From Daphnia pulex (Eukaryota; Arthropoda; Branchiopoda; Diplostraca; Daphniidae): a stretch of 64,000 bases of DNA. The position numbers and the translations under genes are program-made. The first letter of the stretch is position 1. Each line of letters begins with the position of its first letter. Positions 11,610 through 22,578 of this stretch are shown piece by piece. The stretch lies in contig NC_060021.1 of the NCBI RefSeq assembly GCF_021134715.1, positions 1,860,001 to 1,924,000 on the forward strand, read 5' to 3'. The notes below the pieces were generated by a model. It was not told the origin of the DNA. It did not search any database and saw only the letters and a list, made by a program, of their open reading frames with translations.

Positions 11610-13158
11610 ATGAAAAGAGCTGTTGCACACTCCAATAATAGAGACTCCACTTTCTCAATCGAAGAAAGCAAAGTCAATTTGAAATCGATGGGAACTTGTT
11701 ATGAATGGAAGCGTAAGGCAAGATCAAAAGTCAAGGGAGCTTGCACCGTTGAATTACTAAGACGGCGGTTCCCCATTCTCAAGTGGTTACCAAGCTACAA
11801 TTGGGATTTTGCTGTCTATGATGTCATTGCCGGAATTACCGTCGGTCTCACCACCATTCCTTAGGGAATCGCCTATGCTGCTGTCGCCGGACTGCCGTTA
11901 CAGGTAAAAAAGAAAAAAATCATAATTAATAATATAATATTCATATAAAAATGAATTTTATAATTATAAGACATTTTTCTACAGTATATTCGTAGTAAGG
12001 GCTCTTCTCGGCTTTCCTGGGATTATTCGTCTTTGTAATTTTGGGGACTTCCAAGGAATGTTCAATTGGTCCCACGGCCGTCATATCTTTGATGACGTTC
12101 TCGTACGCCAGTGATGAAGGAGGCCCGATCTATTCCAGCACCCTGTTAGCTTTCCTAGCTGGTTCGCTAGAACTAGTAGCAGGACTCTTGAACCTAGGTA
12201 TATATCTTAGATGTCTTATGCAATTTTATGGTTTATTCATCTATTTCTAAAAATATTTTTTGATGGACAGGATTCATGGTCGAGTTTATTTCGGCTCCTG
12301 TCATTTCTGGCTTTTGTTCAGCTGCCGCTCTGACTGTATCGTCGACTCAAGTAAAGGGCCTCTTCGGCTTGAAATGCAAAGGATCCTCGTTTATCGAAAT
12401 TTGGCGAGGTTTTTTCGAAAACATAACGAAATGCAATCCTTGGGACTCCGCCCTGGGTTGTTCTATGCGGTTCTATGATAGTAATACTTCTTCTAATGCG
12501 GGTAGGTTACGAATTTTTTTTTCTTCTATAGATTAACGGTTCATTAAATATTTTGGGGGGAACTGATTTGTATCCCCATAGAAATTGACTTCATTAAAAA
12601 ATCTTGGCCCTTTGAAGAAAGTTGGTTTCTTGCGCAGTCGCGCTGTCGATTCTAGTCTCTAGTTTTTGCCACAAGTCGCAACGCTATCGCCGTCATCGCC
12701 GGCTGTTTAGCCGCTTATTTTTTAGAACAAAATGGCTCCAAACCTTTCACTCTGACAGGTCACTTTCACTTTCAGATGTCAATTAGGAACATTTATTTAT
12801 AAATTTTGTCACGAATAACCATGAAATCATGCAGGTAATATACAAGCGGGTATTCCCCCGTTTGGTTTGCCACCGTTCTCTGTCAATCGAACGACCGGAA
12901 ACACCACTGTTGTTTTGAGGTTTTCCGACATTTGTTTGGAACTCGGAGCTGCTATCGGCTTCATTCCGCTCATAGCCATTTTAGAACAAGTTGCTATAAC
13001 CAAGGCTTTTGGTATGACAAATGTATAGTAGATTTCACATGTCAGAATACAATAATTGCTATTGAGTGATTCACGATCACAGCAAACGGCAAGAGAACAG
13101 ACGCCACCCAAGAAATGATTGCGCTGGGTGTTGGAACCATCCTTGGATCGCTTTTTTG

Positions 13159-14634
13159 GTAGGAGTGTAAATCATCGCGCGTTTTCATTATTTAGACATT
13201 CCACGCCAATATAATACGATACAATACGACAAAACCTTGTCGCAGTCATATTTCCGAATTAATTTTTTATGACAAATCTTAAATATAGGTTAAAAAAAGA
13301 CTTTTTGCCGAAAGGTTTATAAAAATAAGGGTATGGATGATGGGCGTGGCATCGATTTTAATTTTTCGTGGACTGCTAATACCGTATTTGTAATTTCAAT
13401 ATTTTAAAGTAAAACAAAAGTAAAAAATACTGATCAGAACGCATAAACGAAATGATAACTTATTTTTAGAAAAAAAATCGCGTCGTTATCGGACGCTCCA
13501 GGGGACAGCACCATCGATCTTTCGGAATCCTAAAACCCCCCTACTTTGAAGTTTGAACTATGCGTTAGGTACGAGGTCATAATTTTTTTGAATTTTTTAT
13601 TTAATCTTTAAGTAGTCCTATAGATGTTATACCAATGAAAAAGTAGTAGACATGCCAAAAAATCGTGCGCAGTTTACGCCGATGCGCACCACAGCGGCAG
13701 ATAGCATAACTAAACTTTTTATTACGCTTGACAAAAACCGTACCGCTCGAACAAAGGATCTTGCGGTACGGTTTTTGTCAAGCGTAATAAAAAGTTTAGT
13801 TATGCTATCTGCCGCTGTGGTGCGCATCGGCGTAAACTGCGCACGATTTTTTGGTATGTCTACTACTTTTTCATTGGTATAACATCTATTCCACTAGTTT
13901 GAGTAAACTAATGATTATAATCCTAACTTAAGTAGCAAAAATTAAATTAATTCCACAAATTGCAAAAAGTGTCAAAATCGAAATTTTTTGAAAATTCACA
14001 AAAAATTGTTAATAACTTTTCTTGCTTTAAAGTATCACATTGAATATAGCTTAGTATGTCCTAAAAGATGTATTTAAAAATTGTAGGAGTGTTTTTTCGA
14101 GAAATCTGCATTTTACCTTCACACCGTAACCATTTTGTAAAGAAATTCAGCTGCCCAAAAGTCAAAAACCAATCTGAAACTGTGCGCATGGTTAAAGGTT
14201 TATCTAGCACTTCTTTGACAACACAATTTAAAAAAGAGAGGAGTGGGAAAAATTGAACTCGGTAATAATATCATACATTTTTAAAAAGTGAAAACCTTTG
14301 AAAATCCCATTTTATTAAGTTTTTTTTTTCCATTTTAATGATTACCGGGTTAGATTTTATGGTTGGTCTTTTCTTTATACGAATTTAACTAGTCAACAAT
14401 ATCTTCGTCAAGTTATCATTTGAACAACAAGTCCTGAGCATTTTCCAAAATTAGGAATCGATGCCACGTCCAATCCCCTTGTTTTTCAAAACCCTTTGGC
14501 AAAAAATTCTTATTTTAACCTATATTTAAGAATTGTTATTTAAAAAAATTAATTTAGAACTATGACCTTGGCAAGGTTTTGTCGTCTTGGCGTGGAATGT
14601 CCTATTCTAAAAATATGTTTTCACTTTTTTGTAG
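13159..14634. other. Replacement sequence inside the SLC26 pseudogene
   Basis: Apart from the MITE this stretch is AT-rich and holds no SLC26 exon. The frame at 14068-14256 has no recognised domain. A normal SLC26 gene needs several exons here for the last transmembrane helices, so the sequence replaces or has erased them. Confidence 0.55.
13621..13888. mobile_element. Foldback MITE, perfect 126-bp arms with TA duplication
   Basis: The left arm 13621-13746 is the reverse complement of 13763-13888 around a 16-base centre, so both strands show the same 65-residue nonsense frame. Excluding TA on both sides, the tips are GATGTTATACC...GGTATAACATC. The TA at each end fits target-site duplication by a Tc1/mariner-type transposase, which would have to act in trans because there is no coding capacity. 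The arms look identical by eye, so the insertion is recent or kept identical by gene conversion. It lies in the gap where SLC26 exons are missing. Confidence 0.8.
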
Positions 14635-14867
14635 GGAAACGAAGTTACCGAGGAGAGAGTTACCGTCAAAGCCGACTCCAATTTGTATTTCCCAGGAGTT
14701 GAAAAGTTTCGCCGAGCGCTCAATGAAGCCAGTGAGGTGGATGCTGAAGGGCGAAGTTCTTGCTTTATGGTTTATCTCTCCAACTTGACGGAAATTGACT
14801 ACAGCGCACTTAAAGTATATAATAAACTACAGCATTTATAGAAAATCAACATGTATAGCAACCGACA

Positions 14868-15782
14868 GTAATAATCGTATATGATGGTGCGAATTCACAG
14901 ATGCTTGTATCCGTGGCGTCTCAGTGTCACAAAAACAATCTGTGCTACATTTCGTCAATGCTACTCCAATTGATTTCTTTTACCCTACCATCGGCAGATA
15001 TAGCATTTTTGCCCAAGGTAATATCAAGTTGGTTTAACGAACAGCCTTATAGAAAACCGCATATACATCCTATGATTGGAATCCCTTTAATTCTGTCAAA
15101 GGTGGATAAAGATTACGTAACAAAAGAAATCCAGATGGAAGAAATTGCCGCTTAAGGTACTTGGGTATCTAAAAAACAGCTAATCAAATTTTGCAAAACA
15201 AAGTGGTTAAATTATCGATTAAAGATACGTACACCTTTCTCACTCTATAAACAGTTCTACTTTAGAAGGTAACACCCGTGGATTGAGGTACAAGAGTGAC
15301 GGGAAAATTATAGTTCTTAATGAGGAGAAAACCTGGAGAAATGCGCGAGTTCTTTTAAACGCAATTATAAACAAAAAACAGTGTAGAGATAAATTGTTTC
15401 TTTATTTCACTTTATGTATTGAAGTTCATTTGATGGACCTAAATATCGGTTAGTTATTGAATCCGTTAGTTATATTACACTGTAGCCAAATTGGATTAAA
15501 AGGATGAATTACACAGCTTTGTATTTCTTTGTGTTTCTATTTCTCCTCTAGTTTCTCAGGTGAAAAAGTCGAGACAAGGTAATTTCGTGATTTTATTGGT
15601 TTCCAACTTCCAAGACGCATGAAGGACGAAATGAGGAGGCGCTGCTCCCATAAGGCCATGTAGAAAAAGTGTGCCGATGCTGATTTTGCCTCGGGTAGAG
15701 AATTTAGTTCTTTTTCGGCCACTAGATGGAATGGTAGCTCGTCTAGATAAAAAGCTGCGTTGTGAAATTGCTAGAAGCCCTA
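14868..15782 (+). mobile_element. Dispersed repeat, copy A, with ORF remnant
   Basis: About 0.9 kb matching 27345-28285 in inverted orientation. Both carry the same reading frame, with conserved peptides such as STLPSADIAFLPKV (here FTLPSADIAFLPKV), SSWFNEQPYRKPHIHPMIGI and LSKVDKD. Here the frame stops (GCT TAA) where copy B reads on through GKGTWVSKKKLIKF. The right part ends near GAAATTGCTAGAAGCCC. I do not recognise the protein. Two diverged full-length copies point to an interspersed element, probably a non-autonomous or decayed transposon. Confidence 0.6.
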
Positions 15783-16342
15783 TTTTCCTTGGGCATTGTT
15801 GTTACTTGGCAACGTCGCCCTTCTCTCCTAAAGTGTGAGTAGTGCAGATGTTTTTTATTTCTTGCCGACGAAAGTAACGGAAATCTAATGTCAACAAGAT
15901 CCCTTTTATCTCATATCATTTTGTACAATCTTCACAATTTTTACATTTTGGGTCTACTCATACGTATCTGTTACTACTGCTTAGACACTGCTTAGATATA
16001 AATATTTATAATATAATCAATTTAAGAAATAATAATAGGGATATAAAAGGGAAAATCGAAGTAATATAAAGGGAAAACTGGTTGATTGCAAATGGTGTCA
16101 AAATTTCTAATCGTTTTGCGTTAACCGTCACTTGGGTATTTTAATTTACTTCAAAGTACAGTTCAAGGCAGTACCCAGTTTTGAGATGCAGCACATCTGA
16201 AAAGGTTAAATAAGAGTACATTAAAGTAATAAGTGTTTACACCCGCAATTCGAAGTGACTGTATTGCTTAATGTTAACTTGCTGGCCAGCTAATTCAACA
16301 TGGATCACCAAAAACGGATAATTCATTGTTTTCGTGGCAATG
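15783..16342. other. Intergenic, one block shared with 42.7 kb
   Basis: About 15795-15850 (TTACTTGGCAACGTCGCCC) resembles 42735-42800 (TAACTTGGCAACTTCGCCC) with the same GTAGTGCAG-type end, a short dispersed repeat. The remainder is AT-rich. A short minus-strand block at 16150-16215 resembles 18290-18350. Confidence 0.45.
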
Positions 16343-16600
16343 CTACGAGGGGGAGGAAAGCTGATTGTCGATCTGTTGTCGGTTATAGCCATCGTTCGAT
16401 AAATGAAATTTCAAAGCGGAATGGTCCCATCTCTGAAGTCTATTTTCTTCCTTCTTCTTGTACAATTTTTGTTGTTTGAAGTCGATTATAAGGCAACCAC
16501 CGTCCGATTCCTGTCGGCTGTTGGTCTGGATGTTTTGGGACACATTGTGAGTGTAACGTTGGAATGCCTCTTCCAGCAATAGATTGTCTTCTGCATTCAA
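16343..16600 (-). pseudogene. Possible WWE-like domain exon
   Basis: An 85-codon frame whose spacing recalls the end of a WWE domain (ADP-ribose-binding, found in PARP and ubiquitin-ligase proteins). It has an acidic helix LLLEEAFQRY, a turn, then CLIIDFKQQKLY, resembling the usual I-x-F-x-x-M-x-Q strand, and a basic tail. The first half of a WWE domain was not found next to it. It lies upstream, on the same strand side, of duplicated exon-like blocks at 17.1-18.4 kb and may belong to the same decayed gene family. The similarity is weak. Confidence 0.3.
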
Positions 16601-17089
16601 TGGTCGAAAACTATTCGTATTGGTTTTGGATTTCTTCCAAATGATACAGCTTGAGATTCCAGCATAGAGAATTTCTACCCAGACTCAGAAGTTTAAGAAT
16701 TCAGAAGTCCTCCGCCATCATTTATCCCTCTTGCTGCCTTCTTGCTGGTCCTTTTGGGCAAAAACATTGCCAGCGAGAAATTTCAAAGAAATATAAAATA
16801 GGTTTCGTTAAAATACAAGCAGGGGTGGAGTGCACAGCCGCAGCAGCGCAGGCAGCGATGTTGTGCAACTTCCTCACCGCTGGCATTAGTTACAGCTTCC
16901 ACTTCAGCGAACATCACTTTTTTGCGTCACCTGCTCTTCGCTAGTGACGTCAACAGCAGGACTAGGCTGATCGGGCTTGGAGCACAAATGTTGATAACGG
17001 AGGGAACATTTTATTGAAAACAAGACATGCAAATTTTATCAATTAAATCGCGTAAGTCATCAATATTTATGCACAAATATATTAGAGGA

Positions 17090-18060
17090 TGTAATACCTT
17101 TGCAGCCTTTATAAAGATTCTTAAAGAAATTTGTGATCGCCTCACTGCCTCCGTATATCGCTACTTTGGTGCAGACGTTCTCGCTGGGACATCGTCTGCA
17201 TCGGACAACCTGTGTAAATAAATCAAATATTCTTTCAATTTCGGAGGAAAAAGAGATAGAATGAAAACTTACAATTTTTAGTTTTCCGGATTTCAGTGAG
17301 ATCTCCGGATGATAGAATTTCGAATGTACGTAGGATTCCCAATATTATCCAATCACTGTTTCAAGTATTCTTGGATTTGCTGATCTGGAGGGTTAGGCAA
17401 TATATTCAAATATATTTGAAAATGTATCTTTGCAGACTTTGTGAAGTTTCTTGAAGAATTTTCCGATAGAGCAAGGAATTTATACTTGGATAAAATTGTT
17501 CACACAAACTCTTTTGCACACCGTTTGCACCGAACCACCTGTGAAAATAAATCGCAGATGCTTTTAATCTCGAAAGAAAGATGAAAAAAATATTCAATTT
17601 TAGATTCTCCTGATTTTTGCGATATTTCCGGCTCGTGGAATTTTGACGTCCAATAGCTTCTCCAGTAACCGATTATAGAATCCAATTGGGTGTGAACTTC
17701 ATCTCGAAGGTTATACATTTAAAAAATCTAAACACAGATTTGGAAAGAGCGCGGGATTTTGTAGTTGATTAATATGGTGCAGACAAACTCTTTTGCACAC
17801 CGTTTGCATCGAACAACTGTGAAAATAAATCGCAGATGGAATCTCGAAGGAAAGAGTGACAAAAAAACTTACAATATTAAATTTTCCCGATTTTTACGAT
17901 AACTCTGGATAGTGGAATTTAAACGTTCCGTAACTTCTCCAGTAACCGATGATAATTTCCAAGTGGATTTTAACTTCATCTGGAGGGTGACGTAACGTTC
18001 CGTAACTTCTCCAGTAATCAATGATAGTTTCCAAGTGGATTTTAACTTCATCTGATCAAA
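17090..18060 (-). repeat. Three or more diverged tandem exon copies of an unknown minus-strand gene
   Basis: The same two-part unit recurs. Part 1 codes for a peptide like DSIIGYWRSYWTSKFHEPE (about 17590-17710), matched by DWIILGILRTFEI (17280-17390) and IIIGYWRSYGTFKFHYPE (17880-17980), with an extra half copy at 18000-18055. Part 2 is a small Cys-containing block, VVRCKRCAKEFV (about 17500-17540), matched by VVRCRRCPSENVC (17165-17215) and a copy at 17780-17820. Splice-like GTGAAAATAAATCGCAGATG sequences separate the parts each time. The copies carry different stops and shifts. The protein family is not recognised; the CxxC could be half a zinc knuckle. Confidence 0.5.
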
Positions 18061-18165
18061 ATACTAATAAAACGGCGGGGGATTTAACAATTGAAATCGG
18101 ACGAAAAATCGTGAAAAAATGCGATTCATTGGTTTTGTTCCTAGTTTGATAAGTCATTAGCAAGG

Positions 18166-18357
18166 TTACGCAATCTTCATTAAAAAAAGTGTAATTGCTA
18201 ATATCTCCGTTTTCAAATAGCGAAGCTTGTTTGACTCGATTAAATTCGGAACCAGTGCGGTGTTGATCCTTGTTGATGAAAATGTCTTAGAAGCATTAGG
18301 CAATATCCAGTCTTGAGATGCAAAGCTTCTGAAAAAGTTGGATAAGGTATAAAACAT
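18166..18357 (-). repeat. Exon-like block duplicated from 16150-16215
   Basis: The minus-strand peptide FFRSFASQDWILPNAS is matched by LFRCAASQNWVLP around 16160-16215. Both blocks share bases such as GATGCA...CATCTGAAAA. This places the 17.1-18.1 kb units and the 16.3-kb frame in one duplicated, decayed minus-strand locus. Confidence 0.4.
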
Positions 18358-18360
18358 ATA

Positions 18361-19187
18361 ACTACAAATTGAATGAGCTTTAATCAGCTGCAGGACGTCT
18401 GAAAACCGCTTAATTTAACAAATAAATTCTGCCGATTTTTACTGTCCAATTTGATTTGACAGGAACATCGGTCGCAAAAAAGGCAAAATTTCACCACCGC
18501 TGAAGTCTGTTGGGACAATCCTGGCATCCAGAATTTCATACATCCTTTCCGCGTAAATAGTTCAAATCAAGCAAAACTGATGAAAATACAAATAATTATG
18601 TCAAAGTCTGAATGCTCAATATATCCTGGTAGTGTAGCCCAATCGACGCAAAATTCACAATCGGTTAATCCACTTAATCACTTAATCCACTTAATCCCTC
18701 AGAATCTTTCTTTTAATCTATCTATCGGTGAAAAAATCATGAACTGGTGGTTAATTAGAACGGCAAAATTTGTAACCAAGAATGATATAGTTCGGCTGTT
18801 GTCAGATGGTTCACAAGTCACGAAATTTTTTTTTTTCGTTTGAAGAAAAGGTATAGTGCAAATGGATGAAATTCTAATAATCATGATAATTCTAGCGTAA
18901 AATTGCTAGGAATAATACACGAATTGTCTCGCTGGAATGATTCAGCGTAATCGGCAGTGCAAAAATGCTTTCCATTTACCACAAGTATTGGATATTTAAT
19001 GGCGTTTTTGCAAGTCATAGATATCTGTTAAAAAACAATTCGATTATGTCAAAACTATCTTTTGGTAAAGCCAGTCTTTCACTACATCCGATCAGCTGTG
19101 AAGACATATTTTTAGTGTACGTACTTCAATTGGTGCATCAAGATGTTCATGGAAATCTATTATGTTTTCATCACTGGTAGAAATTTA
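18361..19187. other. No gene seen
   Basis: AT-rich, with a short direct repeat of CACTTAATC(C) near 18670-18700. It may hold the unrecognisable 3' end of the CACTA-like element that follows on the minus strand. Confidence 0.4.
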
Positions 19188-20241
19188 TCAACTCGCAAAC
19201 TGTCTTCTTAGTCTAGCCTGAGCCATAATTTTTGACAAAAAATTGCAAGCTAATGTAAAATGCAAAATTGCATGTAATGTTTTTGAACCCTGAAATTGTC
19301 TTTGCACGAGCCCACCCGCATCTTCATAAATAAAGGCAGAATTCGCCCATGGAGTTCCACAATGCCAGACACTTTCAACAACATGCTGTAAGATTTGGAT
19401 ATTGTAAATCATTTGTTCTTGGCCATACAAAGTACCAGTCAAGCGAGTAAACTTCATTATCATAAAATAAATTTTTCAAGATCACGGTCATATATTTTCA
19501 TTTATAGCAAAATTGTCATGGCGTTTACAAGAAGCATCCAGTGCTCGAAATACTTTTTTGGTAACAAATATTTTAAAATTCCAGCAGAGTAGAGCAATAC
19601 AAAGTTTCGATATTCACTGTTTTTCCAATATTTCCCAAAAATATAAAATGACCAAATTAGTCGTAAATTGTCTGACTTTTTTTGTTTGATTGTGAGTAAA
19701 ATTACATCAATTGCTTGAGCATCATTGTGAAAGGCACTCCCAGCTGGACTTTCCGTAAGAGCTAGAAATTGTTTCACCACACCTAAGTAAACACAATGCA
19801 TAGAGTTTGGAATAATACCATCTATAATGCTAAGAAGTTGAATTAAATATAGATAACTAAGTCCTTTTACCCTATTAATTTCTGGAAGAACTCTCTTTCC
19901 ACAACGTAAATTGCACTATTTAAACTTTCGTCGTGAGTTCTTTTACGTGGAAGTGGTGCTTCATAGGATAAACCCTTGCATATCCTTTATTTGAATAGGC
20001 CTATAACACCTTTATGCAGACAATACCCACATCCGAAAGAACCATTGAACTGCTTAAAATTACTCAACATGGCTCGGGCTGGAGCATCGGCTACACAAAT
20101 TGGAAACATTATCTTGGTGTGCATAATTGATCCAGTGTTAAGATTCTTCCAGTAAAATCCATGTGTTAAAAGATTTTTTATTTCAATTACAATTGGATTC
20201 AATAGAGTATTTCCTTTCAGTTTGGTGTTTCTCGCATACAA
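19188..20241 (-). pseudogene. CACTA/EnSpm-like transposase relic
   Basis: Three consecutive minus-strand frames, in order, match one invertebrate transposase family. 20241-19987 carries VADAPARAMLSNFKQFNGSFGCGYCLHKG, quoted here only by its motif order (D-A-P-A-R, then F-N-G, then C-x-Y-C-x-H). 19801-19502 carries MHCVYLGVVKQFL, W-K-N-S-E-Y-R, a ILKYLLPKKYFEHW-type block and LLVNAMT. 19463-19188 carries LTGTLYGQEQM and F-I-Y-E-D. The joins need frameshifts and there is at least one internal stop. By family knowledge this is the RNase H-like core of Tnp2-type transposases that cut and paste elements ending in CACTA. Terminal repeats were not found. Confidence 0.6.
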
Positions 20242-20250
20242 AGAGTGGTA

Positions 20251-20268
20251 ATGTTACTTAAGTAACAT
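20251..20268. repeat. Perfect 18-bp palindrome
   Basis: ATGTTACTT/AAGTAACAT, followed by further AACATTGTTA-type words, just upstream of the CACTA-like relic. It may be a chance hairpin or a subterminal motif. Confidence 0.5.
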
Positions 20269-21084
20269 TGTTACATTGTTAACAATACTATTTATTACAC
20301 CATGCACGAGTGATGAAGATAGATACCACTCCTTTGACAACACTATTCCCATTTGATATTTTCATTGTACACATCTCTTTATTATCCATTTACATATTTC
20401 TTTTAGGAATCAAGACTCTTAACACTTTATATGGGGTGTTATTTATTCAGTTTGATCTTTTTATCAATAAAAACAAATATCATTTATATCAGCGTTTTTC
20501 ACTAGACTCTTGAAGTCTTCCTTTTTGCTAAAATTGTGGCTCCTGTGTTTTAAAAGGGCACTGCTTCAAACTAACCCTTCGTAATTTTTATAATACGATA
20601 ACTTCTCTGCTAAAGGTTATTCTGACTCCAATGCAGACAATATGATATCTTGAATTACAGTGACAATCAAAATACAAAAAACATAAAAACACTTTACAAC
20701 AAAAAATGAAACAAATAAAGGCGCTTCATTTTTTTTTCTGATGAGTTCTTCTAGAAATTGTTTTGCTACATTTTAAAATGTAAAATAAACAACCTTGTGC
20801 ATTTAAAATTGTTATCAACATCTGCCAATTTAGAAAGGGATATTTTTAAATGTGTTTTGTGCAACTTGCGGGGTAGTGAAACAAGTTAGTGTCCCTGACA
20901 AACAAAGGATTTGAATAAGTGTATAACATGTTTCACTATTACATTTCACGGGAAAAACAGTGGTTCCAAAGAAATATAGGAAAGATTCTGTAAGCAAACG
21001 CAATATCGATCAATTCACAAAAAAAAAAAAAAAACCCAAGTTGACAAAATTTGATTGTGATAAAAGTGCTGTGGATTGAACGAC
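20269..21084. other. No gene seen
   Basis: AT-rich. A 16-base A run lies near 21019-21036. A single weak TGTGCAACTTGCGGGG block at 20857 may be part of the zinc-ribbon ORF that follows. Confidence 0.4.
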
Positions 21085-22080
21085 GAGTTCTTTAAGTGAA
21101 AAATGTCTGTTTTGTAGTTTTAAACTTAACAAAAATAGCATGAAGAAAAATATTTCTGTTGTTAACACAATAGCTTTCCTAGAAACTATCGTAAAAAATT
21201 ACAATGAGAGAAATGATGCATGGGCCATAGAAGTCCAAGGAAACATCCAAGGGATAGTTGACTGTACCGCTGCAAGACAGAAATATCACATCGTTTGCAG
21301 CATAAACTTCCATATAAGAAGAAATAAATCAATTTGGAAATTTGTAATTGCTGCTGAAAAAATAAAGAATCAAACGTAAAAGTATCGCAGTTTCTAGAGA
21401 TGAAGAAAAACTATTAGCGTTTCATCAAACTAAAATTATGACGTTTTCTCAAGTCTGAATTCCTAACTTCCTATGAAGAAACGTTGGGGTTTGTGCCAGA
21501 TCACTTGCAAATATTCTTTCCATAATCATTGCAAGTGAAAAAATCAAAAGAAAATACCTTAATTGCAAAATCATTAATTCTGCAAGCTTTTTCTAGAAAT
21601 CTGCATTGTCCGCTATAAGTAATTTTGTATTAATTAAAAGCATTGATCTAAAATTAATAAATATTTTTGTATTATTATGCAGCTTGGAATTGCCATCTTT
21701 GATACTCTTCAAAAAATCTTATAAACATTATTCATGAACATGGATTTTGTGCTGATTACGAATAGGTTATTTTGAAAGCTGTGGCAAAAACCACTAACAC
21801 AGAATTGGTTATTCCTCCAATTTTTGTTGTTCAGTACGTAAAGTTACAATGCCATTACTTGCGAAAATTACCCGTAAACGGTACCCTTCATGGAATGAAA
21901 ATAATAGCATCAATAACTCCATCACCATCGAATAAGTATTACTTTATACATTTGTAGTACTTATCATACATTTCTCGATTTATTTAGGTGAGTGACAATG
22001 GAATACTAAACCATGGTCAGATAAAAATTCATGGCCACGAAATAGATCATAAAACTTTAGCTTCAATAACTTGCAGTAAG
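21085..22080 (+). pseudogene. Transposon-linked zinc-binding ORF remnant
   Basis: Around 21100-21380 the frame reads CLFCSFKLNKN, then NDAWAIEVQGNI, then A-x-x-x-Y-H-x-x-C-x-x-N-F. I know this W-x-x-E-V-x-G...YHxxC arrangement from repetitive ORFs in water-flea, tick and coral genomes. At 21772-21957 a second segment reads VVQYVKL...NGTLHGMKIIASITP, the equivalent of the FxQYVADN...GTFHGMGII block found about 200 residues further on in the same family. A weak continuation VSDNGILNHGQ follows at 21988. Frames differ and stops intervene, so it is dead. Which transposon superfamily carries it I cannot say. Confidence 0.45.
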
Positions 22081-22578
22081 CTTCCACAAATTACTGCAGA
22101 GAATGCTTGTAAAATATTGATTTAATGTGTCATCTCTCTTTTCTTAAACAACCCAGACCTGGATGCCAGGGATACATGCAATGTACAACATCAATTACAT
22201 AAAATTTAGTCACGTCTTCTTTCAAAACATGTTAGACGAATAGAATTGAAGTTTTATTTTAAAATTTCTATGCTTAATAAGCTGCACTGGGAATTAGTTA
22301 GTGAATAAAACTGAAAAGTTCGTTGCGAGTTTTAATTTCTTCTCTAAAACTAATTATCCATTTCTCTATTTGCATCTTTTTTCATAACAATGCTTTCCGA
22401 AAATGCTAGTATACTTTACGCAGAAAGGCTGCAAAATTGTTCGATGCTTTAGTTTTGAAGAGGTAACCTTAAAGATAAAATATTGTTGCAGCTAATTTAG
22501 ACTATAGAAAATGAACGATGTAGATGTTTTAATTTCAGTTCAGCTTTTTTACATTAACGTTCAATTTGAAGACATTAC

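Larger units (their letters stand above)
11610..14814 (+). pseudogene. SLC26/SulP anion transporter, broken
   Basis: Exon blocks match SLC26 proteins (SLC26A11-like sulfate/anion exchangers of membranes): 11610-11903 (LPSYNWDFAVYDVIAGITVGLTTIP), 11985-12197 (GTSKECSIGPTAVISLM), 12271-12501 (FMVEFISAPVISGF), 12582-12758 (TSRNAIAVIAGC, KPFTLTG), 12835-13011 (PPFGLPPFSVN), 13083-13158 (DATQEMIALGVGTILGS) and 14635-14814 (STAS domain, NLYFPGVEKFR). The first in-frame ATG is 11610. Damage: CAG to TAG at 11862-11864 within the conserved PQGIAYA motif; a scrambled start of block 2 (TATATTCGTAG before the GLYS-equivalent); in-frame stops and a frameshift in block 4; and loss of the exons between the DATQEM block and STAS, where 1.47 kb of junk and a MITE now sit. 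Nothing of the gene was found after 14814. Splice sites are otherwise well kept, so it died fairly recently or is a duplicated fragment. Confidence 0.85.

Noticed and set aside
13627..13882. Two identical 66-76 codon frames on opposite strands as a gene pair
   Set aside because: They are the two arms of one foldback element.
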